Counted from the first letter of the stretch, positions 1 to 8,842 are shown. The stretch: 64,000 nt of DNA from Prevotella sp. ne3005 (GCF_900110085.1 NZ_FOCK01000003.1:124001-188000), one strand, 5' to 3'. The notes: generated by a model from the sequence alone, not told the origin. Numbers and translations: made by a program.

Positions 1-830
1 AGCCAGCAGTTGTAGAGCTCGTCGTGGGTATAGATGTCGAAAAGGCTGAAATGGTGGCGCTGTTCCGTACCCTGGACACTCGAGGCCAGCTTAAAGAGCA
101 TCCTGTTCAGCTCGTAGGCATCGACGCTGTCGCGATAGTATACCGAATCGTTGAAGAGTCGGGCCATCACCTGCTGGTGGACGGCATGCTTGTCGCAGAA
201 GGCATTATAGGTATCAACGGTTTCCTTGGACAACCGCTTCTTGAAAAGTACCGTATCCTGGAAGTTCATATACCACATGTCGGCCTCGCTGGCATCGGCA
301 TTGATGACCAATCTCGGATTGTTCTTCGCCAACTGCACTAGGGCGTTCTCCATCGAGATAATACAGCGTATCACTACGGTACTTTTGGCATCGACGATGG
401 CCGCTCCCGCGAATGCCTCGGGGAAGTTGTCGTACATACGCTGGGCTATCTGTCGGTGCTGAGCAGCCCCCAGAGGCGTAAGCTCGCCATAACGGTTGCG
501 GGCCTCATCATGCAAGGCGCTCACCTGCTCATACACCTTCTGTCCTAACTCCGAGAGCTTACCCTGTTCCGAGGCCTTGCGGAGCCACAGGTAAGGGATA
601 TCGTATTCTTTTTGTTTGATCAAGTAGCGCGAGCCGTGGCGGGCATAAGTGCTGACATAAAAGGGTTTCTTGCCTTTCGGGGCAGGAGTCAGAAAGGTGC
701 TGGGCTGCGGATAGGCATAGTAATTACTACCAGCCTTGAAAAGGTCACGTTTCAGGTTCTCGCGAGCGTTTTGAGCCGTCAAAGTCAGTACCGAGAGTGC
801 CCATAGGGCAAATAATACTACTTTTCTCAT
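1..830 (-). CDS. histidine-type acid phosphatase (MINPP-like), 3' part outside window
   Basis: Open minus-strand frame from an ATG at 830 running off the left edge (276 codons seen). Residues 1-19 form a signal peptide (ends LTLTAQ), so the enzyme should act in the periplasm or at the outer membrane. The histidine phosphatase signature ARHGSRY, with the phospho-accepting His at about residue 65, lies early in the mature protein as in multiple inositol-polyphosphate phosphatase-like enzymes of Bacteroides. The family removes phosphate from phytate or other phosphomonoesters; the substrate here is inference. The C-terminal HD/HAE proton-donor motif lies outside the window. A TATATTTG box at 853-860 is its probable promoter. 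Confidence 0.85.
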   Translation of the reverse strand, partial: MRKVVLFALWALSVLTLTAQNARENLKRDLFKAGSNYYAYPQPSTFLTPAPKGKKPFYVSTYARHGSRYLIKQKEYDIPYLWLRKASEQGKLSELGQKVYEQVSALHDEARNRYGELTPLGAAQHRQIAQRMYDNFPEAFAGAAIVDAKSTVVIRCIISMENALVQLAKNNPRLVINADASEADMWYMNFQDTVLFKKRLSKETVDTYNAFCDKHAVHQQVMARLFNDSVYYRDSVDAYELNRMLFKLASSVQGTEQRHHFSLFDIYTHDELYNCW

Positions 831-852
831 AAGTTTTTTCCTAATTCGGTTG

Positions 853-860
853 CAAATATA
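853..860 (-). promoter_or_regulatory. -7 box of the histidine phosphatase
   Basis: Reads TATATTTG on the minus strand, matching the Bacteroidetes TAnnTTTG consensus, 23 bp before the ATG at 830. Confidence 0.6.
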
Positions 861-872
861 AGGAAAAAACAT

Positions 873-880
873 TATTTTTG
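873..880 (+). promoter_or_regulatory. -7 box of the rpoN-ispG run
   Basis: TATTTTTG, 20 bp before the ATG at 900. It lies back to back with the phosphatase promoter. No clear -33 TTTG was seen. Confidence 0.45.
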
Positions 881-899
881 CAAAAAAATCGGGAAGAAT

Positions 900-1547
900 A
901 TGGCAAAAAACTTGAAATGGCAGGATGATTACTGGCTTTTGCTCATGCAAATTTACCTGCAGAAGCCTGTAGGCGTCAAGCCGATGTACAATCGAAAGAT
1001 GGTGGAGCTAAGCATGGAACTGCACATCGCTCCGAATATCCTTTTCAACAAGATGTGCCAGATTGCCAACCTCGAGACACCCCGTATCGAGCACATCTGG
1101 GAGACCTATGGCAACAACCCCCGCAAGCTGGCCCGAGCCGTCAGCCTTTTCAGGGGGATGAATGGCTTCAACAATGCCAGCCTGTTTTACGAGGGCGTGG
1201 AGACCACTGAGAGTTTTGAAAAGGATTTCAAGCCTATCGCCGAGGGAGAGAAGCTGACGCCCGTGATGCTGATACTGATTCTCGACGAGTATTTCCGTCT
1301 GACACCTATCACGATGGTGCCCGAGACACCCGAGGTGCAGCAGCTGGCCCGATTGCTGAAGCTGAAGCCCCAGGAGGTGGTTGACGTGCTGGAGGTGTTC
1401 CAGTATTGCGACCCCTACCTGAAGCACAAGGATGCCATGACCAATCCCTTGTTGGCACCCTGTCAGCTGATCTGGCGACGCTTCGGTAATGCCAATACCG
1501 AGGATCTCGCCTCCTATGCAGAACAATTGAAAGAATACTTTAAGTAA
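900..1547 (+). CDS. conserved hypothetical protein upstream of rpoN
   Basis: 215 residues, no signal peptide or membrane segment, mostly helical by composition, so cytoplasmic. I do not recognise a catalytic motif. It is the first gene of a co-directional run (this gene, rpoN, PAP2-like protein, purE, ispG). Start at 900 is chosen because a TAnnTTTG box sits just upstream and the frame opens there. A function linked to sigma-54 is only suggested by position. Confidence 0.75.
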   Translation: MAKNLKWQDDYWLLLMQIYLQKPVGVKPMYNRKMVELSMELHIAPNILFNKMCQIANLETPRIEHIWETYGNNPRKLARAVSLFRGMNGFNNASLFYEGVETTESFEKDFKPIAEGEKLTPVMLILILDEYFRLTPITMVPETPEVQQLARLLKLKPQEVVDVLEVFQYCDPYLKHKDAMTNPLLAPCQLIWRRFGNANTEDLASYAEQLKEYFK

Positions 1548-1548
1548 G

Positions 1549-1605
1549 GGGAAAAGGGGAAAAGGTAAAAAAGTAAAAAGGTAAAAGGGTAAAAAGTAAA
1601 AAAAT
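1549..1605 (+). repeat. GTAAAAAG-type purine-rich spacer repeat
   Basis: Irregular tandem repeat of units such as GGTAAAAA/AGTAAAAA filling the whole gap before rpoN. A similar run lies at 7270-7302 in the opposite orientation. No coding potential. Confidence 0.6.
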
Positions 1606-1609
1606 AGAA

Positions 1610-3139
1610 ATGGCTGAGAAGTACGGTCAGATACAGGAACAGACACAACAGCTGAAGCAGGGACTGATGATCTCGCGGCAGCAGCTGTTGCAAGCCTCGC
1701 TGGTGGAACTGCCAGTGACGCAGCTCGTTGATCGTATCAACACCGAGATGAATGATAATCCGGCCCTCGAGACCTCGTCGCCTGGCGACGACGATTACGA
1801 GCTGGCCGCCTCGCAAGGCGATGACCTATCATCTCCCAGCTCTCAACTCTCAACGGATACCGACGAGGACTACGAGTCGGCTACTGAGCGCGAAGAGCGC
1901 CAGTCGGCACTCGACGAGGCCCTCAGCGGCATTGGCCGTGATGACGAGGAACTGCCCGTCTATCAGGGAGGCAACGCCGTCTCTGACGAACGCGAGGAGA
2001 TGGTCTTTGGCGAGACAACCTCGTTTTACGACCTACTGAAGGAACAGATGGGCGAGCTCGACATGAGCGAGCAGGAGCACGACGTGATGGAATACCTCAT
2101 TGGATCACTCGACGATGACGGTCTCTTGCGTAAAGACCTTGAGATGCTCAGTGAGGAGCTGGCCATCTACCATAACATCGACGTCACCATCGGCGACATC
2201 GAGCGTGTGCTCCATTGGCTTCAGGCCTTCGACCCTGCAGGCATCGGCGCCCGTACGCTCCAGGAGTGTCTGCAACTGCAGATTGCCCGTCGCGACCCCT
2301 CACGGCTCAGAGACCTGATGGAAAAGGTGGTCGATGACCATTTCGACGAGTTCACGAAGAAGCACTGGGACAAGATACAAACAGCCCTCTCACTCAACGA
2401 CGCACAGGCCGAGATACTCTTCCAGGAGTTGCGTAAGCTAAATCCCCGCCCTGGGGCATCCCTGGGCGAGGCTGTAGGCAGGAGTCTGCAGCAGATCACG
2501 CCCGACTTTATCGTCGACACCCAAGACGACGGCACGGTGACCTTCACCCTCAACAATGGCGAGGTGCCAGAATTGCGCGTGTCGCAGTCGTTTGTCGACT
2601 CCATGAAGGAATATGAGGCCAACAAGGAAAACCTGAGTCGTCAGACCAAGGAGGCCCTGCTCTATATTAAGAAAAAGGTTGACGCTGCCCAGGGGTTCAT
2701 CGAAGCCATCAAGGTGCGCCGCCACACCCTCAGCGTCACCATGCGCGCCATCATCCAGCTGCAGCACCAGTTCTTCGTCGACGGCGACGAGGCCTCGCTG
2801 CGTCCTATGATCCTGAAGGATGTGGCCGAGAAGACGGGGCTCGACCTCTCCACCGTGTCGCGTGTCAGCAATTCCAAGTACGCCCAGACCCGCTGGGGCA
2901 CATTCCCCCTGCGCCATTTCTTCAGTGACGGCTATGTCACAGAGAACGGTGAAGAACTGTCTACGCGCCAGATCAAGGCCGTACTCCGCGATATCATCGA
3001 GGCAGAAGACAAGAAGCGCCCCCTGAGCGACGACCAGCTGAAAGAGCTCCTCGCCGCCAAGGGCTATCCCATCGCCCGTCGTACGGTGGCAAAGTATCGT
3101 GAACAATTAGGTATCCCCATTGCTAGACTGAGAAAGTGA
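1610..3139 (+). CDS. rpoN: RNA polymerase sigma-54 factor
   Basis: 509 residues. N-terminal region I is Gln/Leu-rich (QEQTQQLKQGLMISRQQLLQ), the usual site of activator contact. An acidic linker follows at about residues 50-110 (region II), then the core-binding domain, the helix-turn-helix region and the C-terminal RpoN box (ARRTVAKYREQLGIP, about residues 485-500) that reads the -24 element. Sigma-54 needs AAA+ enhancer-binding proteins; none is encoded in this window. Length is normal for the family. Start at 1610 follows the purine-rich spacer. Confidence 0.97.
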   Translation: MAEKYGQIQEQTQQLKQGLMISRQQLLQASLVELPVTQLVDRINTEMNDNPALETSSPGDDDYELAASQGDDLSSPSSQLSTDTDEDYESATEREERQSALDEALSGIGRDDEELPVYQGGNAVSDEREEMVFGETTSFYDLLKEQMGELDMSEQEHDVMEYLIGSLDDDGLLRKDLEMLSEELAIYHNIDVTIGDIERVLHWLQAFDPAGIGARTLQECLQLQIARRDPSRLRDLMEKVVDDHFDEFTKKHWDKIQTALSLNDAQAEILFQELRKLNPRPGASLGEAVGRSLQQITPDFIVDTQDDGTVTFTLNNGEVPELRVSQSFVDSMKEYEANKENLSRQTKEALLYIKKKVDAAQGFIEAIKVRRHTLSVTMRAIIQLQHQFFVDGDEASLRPMILKDVAEKTGLDLSTVSRVSNSKYAQTRWGTFPLRHFFSDGYVTENGEELSTRQIKAVLRDIIEAEDKKRPLSDDQLKELLAAKGYPIARRTVAKYREQLGIPIARLRK

Positions 3140-3142
3140 AAA

Positions 3143-3781
3143 ATGAAAGGTATAAAGATGATTAACAGGGAAAAGACGATTATTCTGGCGGCACGTGTGA
3201 TCAGCATGCTGTTCACCCCCTTCTATCTGCCGTTGGTGGGGCTGATGGCCCTCTTCATCTTCAGTTATCTGGGACTGATGCCGTGGGGCTATAAGCTGCA
3301 GGTGCTCACCCTCGTCTACCTCTTCACTATTCTGTTGCCCACGGTGCTCATCCACCTCTATCGCCGTTATCAGGGTTGGAATCTGATCGAACTCGGTCAT
3401 AAGGAGCGCCGCGTGGTGCCCTATGTCATCTCCATCCTCTGCTATTTCTTCTGCGTCTTCCTGATGGATATGATGCATATTCCCCATTTCATGGGCACCA
3501 TCGTATCGGCAGCCTTGTCCATACAGGTGGTCTGCGCCCTCATCAACGTGTGGTGGAAGATTTCCACCCATACCGCAGCCATCGGCGGTGTGGCTGGTGC
3601 CCTGTTCGTCTTTGGTGAGCTGTTCGGGTTCAACCCTGTGTGGTGGCTCTGTGGGGTCATGATGTTGGCAGGCCTCCTCGGTTCCAGTCGTATGATCCTG
3701 CGCCAGCACTCATTATTGCAGGTCGTTGCCGGCTTCTGGGTTGGTGTCGTCTGCGCTTTCTTCGGATTAATTTATTTATAA
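3143..3781 (+). CDS. PAP2-like integral membrane protein
   Basis: 212 residues with about six hydrophobic segments. The pattern KISTHTAAIGG near residue 137 and R-(x4)-HS-(x4)-AG near residue 190 resembles motifs 2 and 3 of PAP2 lipid phosphatases, and R(Y)RRYQ/KERR resembles a weak motif 1, so it may act on a lipid phosphate at the membrane. The motifs are degenerate (Thr-His in place of Ser-Gly-His), so activity is uncertain. An internal ATG at residue 6 (MINREK) is an equally good start. It sits 3 bp after rpoN and 3 bp before purE. Confidence 0.7.
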   Translation: MKGIKMINREKTIILAARVISMLFTPFYLPLVGLMALFIFSYLGLMPWGYKLQVLTLVYLFTILLPTVLIHLYRRYQGWNLIELGHKERRVVPYVISILCYFFCVFLMDMMHIPHFMGTIVSAALSIQVVCALINVWWKISTHTAAIGGVAGALFVFGELFGFNPVWWLCGVMMLAGLLGSSRMILRQHSLLQVVAGFWVGVVCAFFGLIYL

Positions 3782-3784
3782 GAT

Positions 3785-4291
3785 ATGAAGCCATTAGTAA
3801 GTATTATCATGGGCAGCACCAGTGACCTGCCCATTATGGAAAAAGCCTGCAAGCTGCTCGACGAGATGCAGGTGCCTTTTGAAGTCAACGCCCTCTCCGC
3901 CCATCGCACCCCCGATGCCGTCGAAGAGTTCGCCCGTACTGCCAAGGACCGTGGCATCAAGGTCATCATTGCCGGTGCCGGCATGGCTGCCGCCCTCCCG
4001 GGTGTCATTGCCGCCTCCACCACCCTACCGGTTATTGGTGTACCCATCAAGGGCATGCTCGACGGCCTCGACGCCATGCTCTCCATCATCCAGATGCCTC
4101 CGGGCATCCCTGTGGCCACCGTTGGCGTCAATGGTGCCCAGAACGCAGCCATCCTCGCTGTCGAGATGATGGCCCTCAGCGATCAGGATCTGGCCCAGCG
4201 CCTTGCCGTCTATAAGGGCAATCTCCGTGTGAAAATCGAAAAGGCCAACAAAGAACTGGCCGAAGTGAAATATCAGTATAAGACCAACTAA
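3785..4291 (+). CDS. purE: N5-carboxyaminoimidazole ribonucleotide mutase
   Basis: 168 residues, the size of class I PurE. The N-terminal phosphate-binding loop IMGSTSDLPIM and the active-site segment SAHRTPD (catalytic His about residue 38) are intact, as is the Gly-rich AGAGMAAALPG stretch. It moves the carboxylate of N5-CAIR to C4, giving CAIR in purine synthesis. It lies in the housekeeping run between a membrane protein and ispG, each gap only 1-3 bp, so it is probably co-transcribed. Confidence 0.97.
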   Translation: MKPLVSIIMGSTSDLPIMEKACKLLDEMQVPFEVNALSAHRTPDAVEEFARTAKDRGIKVIIAGAGMAAALPGVIAASTTLPVIGVPIKGMLDGLDAMLSIIQMPPGIPVATVGVNGAQNAAILAVEMMALSDQDLAQRLAVYKGNLRVKIEKANKELAEVKYQYKTN

Positions 4292-4292
4292 C

Positions 4293-5660
4293 ATGAGAAG
4301 ACAATCATCCGAAACCCGTGTGGGAAATATCGGCATTGGCGGCAGTAACCCCATCCGCATCCAGTCGATGGCCACCGTCGACACCAACGATACCGAGGGT
4401 TGCGTGGCGCAGGCCAAGCGTATCATCGATGCCGGAGGTGAGCTTGTGCGCTTCACCACGCAGGGCGTCCGTGAGGCAGAGAACATGAAGAACATCTCAG
4501 CCCAGCTGAAGGCCGACGGTTATCAGACGCCCCTCGTAGCCGACGTCCATTTCACGGCCCATACGGCCGATGTCGCAGCCCTTTACTGTGAGAAGGTGCG
4601 CATCAACCCTGGCAACTATGTGGACCCGGGCCGCACGTTCAAGCACCTTGAATATACCGACGAGGAGTATGCCGCCGAACTCGAGAAGATCGAGAAGAAG
4701 CTTGTGCCCTTCCTCAATATCTGTAAGGAGCATCATACTGCCGTTCGTATCGGCGTGAACCATGGCTCCCTCTCCGACCGCATCATGTCGCGCTATGGCG
4801 ACACCCCAGAGGGTATTGTCGAGAGCTGTATGGAGTTCCTCCGTATTTTTAAGCGCGAACAGTTTAACGATGTCGTTATCAGCATCAAAGCCTCGAATAC
4901 CGTAGTCATGGTCACCACCGTACGTCTGCTTGTCAAGACCATGGACCAGGAGGATATGCACTATCCCCTGCATCTGGGTGTCACAGAAGCTGGCGAGGGC
5001 GAAGACGGGCGCATCAAGAGTGCCGTAGGTATCGGCGCCCTGCTGACGGAGGGTATTGGCGACACCATCCGCGTGTCGCTCTCCGAAGAGCCTGAGTGCG
5101 AGATTCCCGTAGCCCGTAAGTTGGTCGACATGATTGAAGAGTGTACTGCTCTGCGTGCCCAGGCCGAGGCCAGCATCCAAAGCGATACCATCACCCTCGC
5201 CATCGACGCTCCTGACTGGGAGACGCTCCAACTCAAAGCCGCCATGGCCGTGGGAGCCCTGCTGATCGACAAGAAGGCTCATCAGCTTGTCATCCAGCAT
5301 CCTGACTTCGACAATGCCAAGCTCGTGGAACTCGCTGACGCCATCCTTCAGGCAGCCCGCATCAAGTTTACGAAGACCGAATATATCTCCTGCCCTGGCT
5401 GTGGACGTACGCTCTACAACCTCCAGGAGACCATTGCCAAGATCAAGGCCGCCACGAAGGATCTGGTGGGACTTAAGATTGGCATCATGGGGTGTATCGT
5501 GAATGGTCCAGGTGAGATGGCTGATGCCGACTACGGTTATGTCGGAGCTGGCCGCGGAAAGATATCCCTCTACAAAGCCAAGGAATGTATTGAAAAGAAC
5601 ATCCCCGAGGAAGAGGCTGTCGACCGTCTCATTGAATTTATCCGTAAAGATAGAGCATAA
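4293..5660 (+). CDS. ispG: 4-hydroxy-3-methylbut-2-enyl-diphosphate synthase, shortened large form
   Basis: 455 residues. N-terminal TIM barrel (about 1-290) with the conserved QSMATVDT start, ADVHF and KASN segments. The C-terminal iron-sulfur domain has CPGCGR near residue 367 plus GIMGCIVNGPGE, giving the Cys ligands of the 4Fe-4S cluster. It makes HMBPP in the non-mevalonate isoprenoid pathway. Sequence style is that of the large (plant/Chlamydia/Bacteroidetes) form, which from memory is about 600 residues or more, but the linker A* domain is only about 85 residues here. Last gene of its run, followed by a strong terminator. Confidence 0.95.
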   Translation: MRRQSSETRVGNIGIGGSNPIRIQSMATVDTNDTEGCVAQAKRIIDAGGELVRFTTQGVREAENMKNISAQLKADGYQTPLVADVHFTAHTADVAALYCEKVRINPGNYVDPGRTFKHLEYTDEEYAAELEKIEKKLVPFLNICKEHHTAVRIGVNHGSLSDRIMSRYGDTPEGIVESCMEFLRIFKREQFNDVVISIKASNTVVMVTTVRLLVKTMDQEDMHYPLHLGVTEAGEGEDGRIKSAVGIGALLTEGIGDTIRVSLSEEPECEIPVARKLVDMIEECTALRAQAEASIQSDTITLAIDAPDWETLQLKAAMAVGALLIDKKAHQLVIQHPDFDNAKLVELADAILQAARIKFTKTEYISCPGCGRTLYNLQETIAKIKAATKDLVGLKIGIMGCIVNGPGEMADADYGYVGAGRGKISLYKAKECIEKNIPEEEAVDRLIEFIRKDRA

Positions 5661-5662
5661 AC

Positions 5663-5694
5663 AATAATCCCCAGCCGCCTGGCTGGGGATTATT
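5663..5694. terminator. bidirectional terminator after ispG
   Basis: Perfect 14-bp stem (5663-5676 with 5681-5694) around the 4-base loop GCCT, A/T-rich on both outer sides. It lies between the convergent ispG and CoA-transferase genes and can serve both. Confidence 0.9.
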
Positions 5695-5697
5695 TCT

Positions 5698-7203
5698 TTA
5701 TTTGATGTACTCAGCGAAGTCGGTGAGCTTCATGTCACCCTTGCGAGCCGGCGTGTCGTGCATAGCAAACGCTGCAGGCAGGTTATGACGGGTCTGACCC
5801 ATCTTCGAGATCTTCAGGTAATCCCACAGCAACTGCTTATAGTCGGGATGTGCACAATTCTCGATGATGCACTCTGCACGCTGGATGGGTCCCTTGCCAC
5901 GCAGGTCGGCGATACCCTGCTCTGTCACGATGATGTTCACATCGTGCTCCGAGCTATCCTGATGGGAAACGAACGGTACGATTGAAGAGATCACACCACC
6001 CTTAGCCACAGAAGGACAAGTGAAGATAGACAGGTATGCGTTGCGGATGAAGTCACCCGAACCACCGATACCGTTCATCATCTTCACGCCGCTGATGTGG
6101 GTAGAGTTCACGTTACCATAGAGGTCGGCCTCGATAGCGGTGTTGATGGCGATGACACCTAATCGACGGATAATCTCAGGAGAGTTCGAAATCTCACTCT
6201 GACGCAGCGTCAGGTGGTCCTTGAAGTAGTCCATGTGGTCATACACCTGCATCAGGCACTCGTTAGAGACGGTGAGAGAACAAGCTGAAGCATCCTTCAC
6301 ACGACCGTTCAGCATCATAGCGACAACGCTGTCCTGCAGCACCTCGGTATAGATGTTGAAGTCAGGCACATGCTTGTCCTGACCCAGGGCGCCGAGGATG
6401 GCATTGGCTGTAGAGCCCACACCACTCTGCAGGGGCAGGAACTCCTTGGGAATACGGCCCTTGTGCATCTCCTCTACGAGGAACTCTGCAGTCAGGTATC
6501 CAATCTTATCTGTCACAGGGTCACTGTCCTTGAAGGCACGGGCCTCATCGGGGATGTTACACTCCACGACACCCACCACCTTATCCTTAGGAACAGTCAC
6601 ATAGGGCACACCGATACGGTCGCCTACATGCTCGATGGGGATAGCCTTGCGGTAAGGCGGATCCAGAGGCTCATACACGTCGTGGATATACTTCGCATTG
6701 GGGTTATGGAAGCTGTTGAGCTCCAGGATCACATGCTTAGCCAGACGAGCAGCTGTGGGAGAGATACCTCCTGCGGCAGTCAGATAGACATGATAGTCGT
6801 TACCCACCTCTTCGATGTCGCACACCTCGAGGATAGCCCAATCCAACGGACCATAGAATCCGTAGCGCAGCTCCTGTGCCATGTGACTCAGGTGGAGGTC
6901 GTTGTAGGGAATCTCACCCATATTCACATGCTTACGGAAATCAGGGTTCGTGGTGTAGGGAGCACGGTAGAGGATAGCCTGAGCATTTGCCAGGTCACCA
7001 TCGGTACTCTGTCCTGTAGAAGCACCTGTGAAGATAGCCACCTTGAACTCGCGGCCAGCCTCATGCTCAGCCACAGCAAGCTTTGCTAACTCCTTGGTTG
7101 TTGCCTTGGCTACACCTGCAGGTGTAAAGCCACTCATGGCGATGTGATCGCCATTCTTAATCAGTGCTGCAGCCTCTGCAGCAGTCATACGTGTATAAGC
7201 CAT
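5698..7203 (-). CDS. acetyl-CoA hydrolase/transferase family CoA-transferase
   Basis: 501 residues, cytoplasmic. It has the class I CoA-transferase signatures: YTEVLQDS with the probable catalytic Glu near residue 288, QSGVGSTANAILG, and GGSGDF-(x)n-FVSHQD. The closest known types are succinyl-CoA:acetate CoA-transferase (AarC/SCACT), which fits a succinate- and acetate-producing Bacteroidales; acetyl-CoA hydrolase is the alternative. Single-gene unit with its own -7 box (TAATTTTG at 7231-7238). Confidence 0.92.
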   Translation of the reverse strand: MAYTRMTAAEAAALIKNGDHIAMSGFTPAGVAKATTKELAKLAVAEHEAGREFKVAIFTGASTGQSTDGDLANAQAILYRAPYTTNPDFRKHVNMGEIPYNDLHLSHMAQELRYGFYGPLDWAILEVCDIEEVGNDYHVYLTAAGGISPTAARLAKHVILELNSFHNPNAKYIHDVYEPLDPPYRKAIPIEHVGDRIGVPYVTVPKDKVVGVVECNIPDEARAFKDSDPVTDKIGYLTAEFLVEEMHKGRIPKEFLPLQSGVGSTANAILGALGQDKHVPDFNIYTEVLQDSVVAMMLNGRVKDASACSLTVSNECLMQVYDHMDYFKDHLTLRQSEISNSPEIIRRLGVIAINTAIEADLYGNVNSTHISGVKMMNGIGGSGDFIRNAYLSIFTCPSVAKGGVISSIVPFVSHQDSSEHDVNIIVTEQGIADLRGKGPIQRAECIIENCAHPDYKQLLWDYLKISKMGQTRHNLPAAFAMHDTPARKGDMKLTDFAEYIK

Positions 7204-7230
7204 AATTCATTTAATTTGCAAATTTGGCGG

Positions 7231-7238
7231 CAAAATTA
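7231..7238 (-). promoter_or_regulatory. -7 box of the CoA-transferase gene
   Basis: Reads TAATTTTG on the minus strand, 27 bp before the ATG at 7203. Confidence 0.55.
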
Positions 7239-7269
7239 ATAATATTCGCTCAAACCACCAAATAAAACA

Positions 7270-7302
7270 CTTACCTTTTTACTTTTTTACCTTTTTACCT
7301 TT
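7270..7302 (-). repeat. GTAAAAAG-type spacer repeat (minus orientation)
   Basis: Four imperfect units of GGTAAAAA/AGTAAAAA on the minus strand directly after the hemolysin III-like gene; same kind as 1549-1605. Confidence 0.55.
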
Positions 7303-7948
7303 ATATATACTCCATCAACACATCCCATACAGCGATGATATGACAGATGCTACCAGCGAGGACGAAGAAGTGGAACACAGAATGCATATATTTCTTCTTA
7401 TTGAACGAATAAAATACAGCACCCGTGATATAGCTGACACCTTCGGCAATAAGCCAGACGACGGCAGCAGCTGACACAGAGTCCATCAGAGGTTTAAAGG
7501 CAACGAGTACGCTGAGGCCCATACCCACGAAACAGATGGTCTCGAGGTTGGAGTGCTCTTTCAGATGGATAAAGCTGACGATGGTGCCAGCCACGGCACA
7601 GGTCCAGACAAAGATGAAAAGGCTCCAACCCCAGTAGCCCTGTTCACGGAGTGCCACGAGCGTCAGAGGGGAATAGGAACCCGCAATATGCCAGTAGATG
7701 GCGGCATGGTCCCACTTGCGAAGGCGTTCCTTCCACTTCGAGTGATGTTTCATCGAGTGGTAGAGCGTGGAAGCAACATAACTGCCAAGCATGCCGAAAA
7801 GATAAAGGATCACGCCTATGCGCGCCCAGTTGTTATCACCTTGAAAGCACCAGACAAGGAAGATGATGCCGAACACCACCCCTAAAAGAATGCCGCCACC
7901 ATGGGAAGCGGCATTCCAGATTTCTTCTTTCTTTGTATATCTGATCAT
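7301..7948 (-). CDS. hemolysin III / PAQR-family membrane protein
   Basis: 215 residues with about seven hydrophobic segments. The family's conserved polar residues are present: E near the N-terminus followed by ASHGGG, S-(x)n-YHS, WDHAAIYWHIAGSY, and the C-terminal FHFFVLAGSICH, whose His residues are thought to bind metal. The family is named after a Bacillus cytolysin but its role in most bacteria is unknown; membrane homeostasis is a possibility. The start codon lies 9 bp after the end of the kinase gene, so the two are probably co-transcribed. Confidence 0.88.
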   Translation of the reverse strand: MIRYTKKEEIWNAASHGGGILLGVVFGIIFLVWCFQGDNNWARIGVILYLFGMLGSYVASTLYHSMKHHSKWKERLRKWDHAAIYWHIAGSYSPLTLVALREQGYWGWSLFIFVWTCAVAGTIVSFIHLKEHSNLETICFVGMGLSVLVAFKPLMDSVSAAAVVWLIAEGVSYITGAVFYSFNKKKYMHSVFHFFVLAGSICHIIAVWDVLMEYI

Positions 7949-7957
7949 TGATATGTC

Positions 7958-8683
7958 TTACAACTGCTCCAGCGGCATCTCAAAGACGAAGCTGGCACCA
8001 CCGTTATAGTCGTGGTCAAGATAGACCTTGCCATTGAGCAGGTGGGCAATCTCACGGCAGAGGGCGAGTCCGACCCCTAGTCCCTCCGACTTCTGGTCGA
8101 TCTTCCAGAATGGTTTGAAAACTTGTTCGCGATGGAGCTCAGGGACTCCCTCACCCGTATCGTCGACACGAATCTGGAGGATGGTACGTCCGTCATCGAG
8201 TGCCTCGAAGGTGCGCACCTTCAGCACCACCTCACCGGAAGTGGTATGCTGACAGGCATTCTCCAAGAGGATGCGGATAAGCTGCTCAAGGCGCCTGCCG
8301 TCGGCATAGAGATAGGTATCCTTCAGAGCTACAGGGTACTCGTGCTTGAGCTTGACTTCCGACGGCACTTCGTGCTTGACACTCTCACGGGCCTTATAGC
8401 AGGTTTCCATCAGGCTGATCACTGTCTTGTGAAGCGTCAGACAGCCCTTTTGCATTTTCGAAAGATCTATGATATCATTGACCACTGTCAACAGTCTGTT
8501 GGCATTGTGGCGGATATGATCTCTCATCACTATTTTCTCTTCCTCGTCCATGTGGGCGCCTGAGACACCATTCAGCAGGTCGTTGAAACCGACGATAGCA
8601 TTCAGCGGCGTGCGGATTTCATCACTCACGTTGTCGAGGAAAAATTCCTCCAAGTCTTTCTCTTGTTCAATAATTTTTTGCAT
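7958..8683 (-). CDS. small soluble histidine-kinase-like protein lacking the phospho-accepting His
   Basis: 241 residues: a short N-terminal helix, DHp domain (about 10-80) and HATPase_c domain (about 110-240); no sensor or membrane segment. The H box reads NVSDEIRTPLNAIVGF, with Asp21 where kinases have His; the codon is GAT, one base from CAT. The ATP-binding side looks intact: N box LLENACQHT, G1 DDTGEGVP, F box FKPF, G2 GLGVGLALC. The start is fixed by a TAA just upstream. Possible roles are a pseudokinase, phosphatase or ATP-dependent regulator. It is transcribed divergently from the envelope operon. Confidence 0.88.
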   Translation of the reverse strand: MQKIIEQEKDLEEFFLDNVSDEIRTPLNAIVGFNDLLNGVSGAHMDEEEKIVMRDHIRHNANRLLTVVNDIIDLSKMQKGCLTLHKTVISLMETCYKARESVKHEVPSEVKLKHEYPVALKDTYLYADGRRLEQLIRILLENACQHTTSGEVVLKVRTFEALDDGRTILQIRVDDTGEGVPELHREQVFKPFWKIDQKSEGLGVGLALCREIAHLLNGKVYLDHDYNGGASFVFEMPLEQL

Positions 8684-8714
8684 TATTACTTAACATTTAC
8701 AGTTTATGGGTGTG

Positions 8715-8722
8715 CAAAGATA
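8715..8722 (-). promoter_or_regulatory. -7 box of the histidine-kinase-like gene
   Basis: TATCTTTG on the minus strand, with a TTTG -33 element (plus-strand CAAA 8744-8747) 21 bp further upstream. Confidence 0.65.
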
Positions 8723-8842
8723 ATAACTTTTATTTCAAATAACCAAACAAATTGCCAATTTTTTTCGTATTATCGACGAAAAACGTCATTTTTACACTAA
8801 TTAAGCAAAAAAAACGACCAAAATGAAAAAAACGACAAAAGA

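Noticed and set aside
6370..7089. 239-codon plus-strand ORF opposite the CoA-transferase
   Set aside because: Antisense of a well-conserved enzyme with complete motifs; no independent support.
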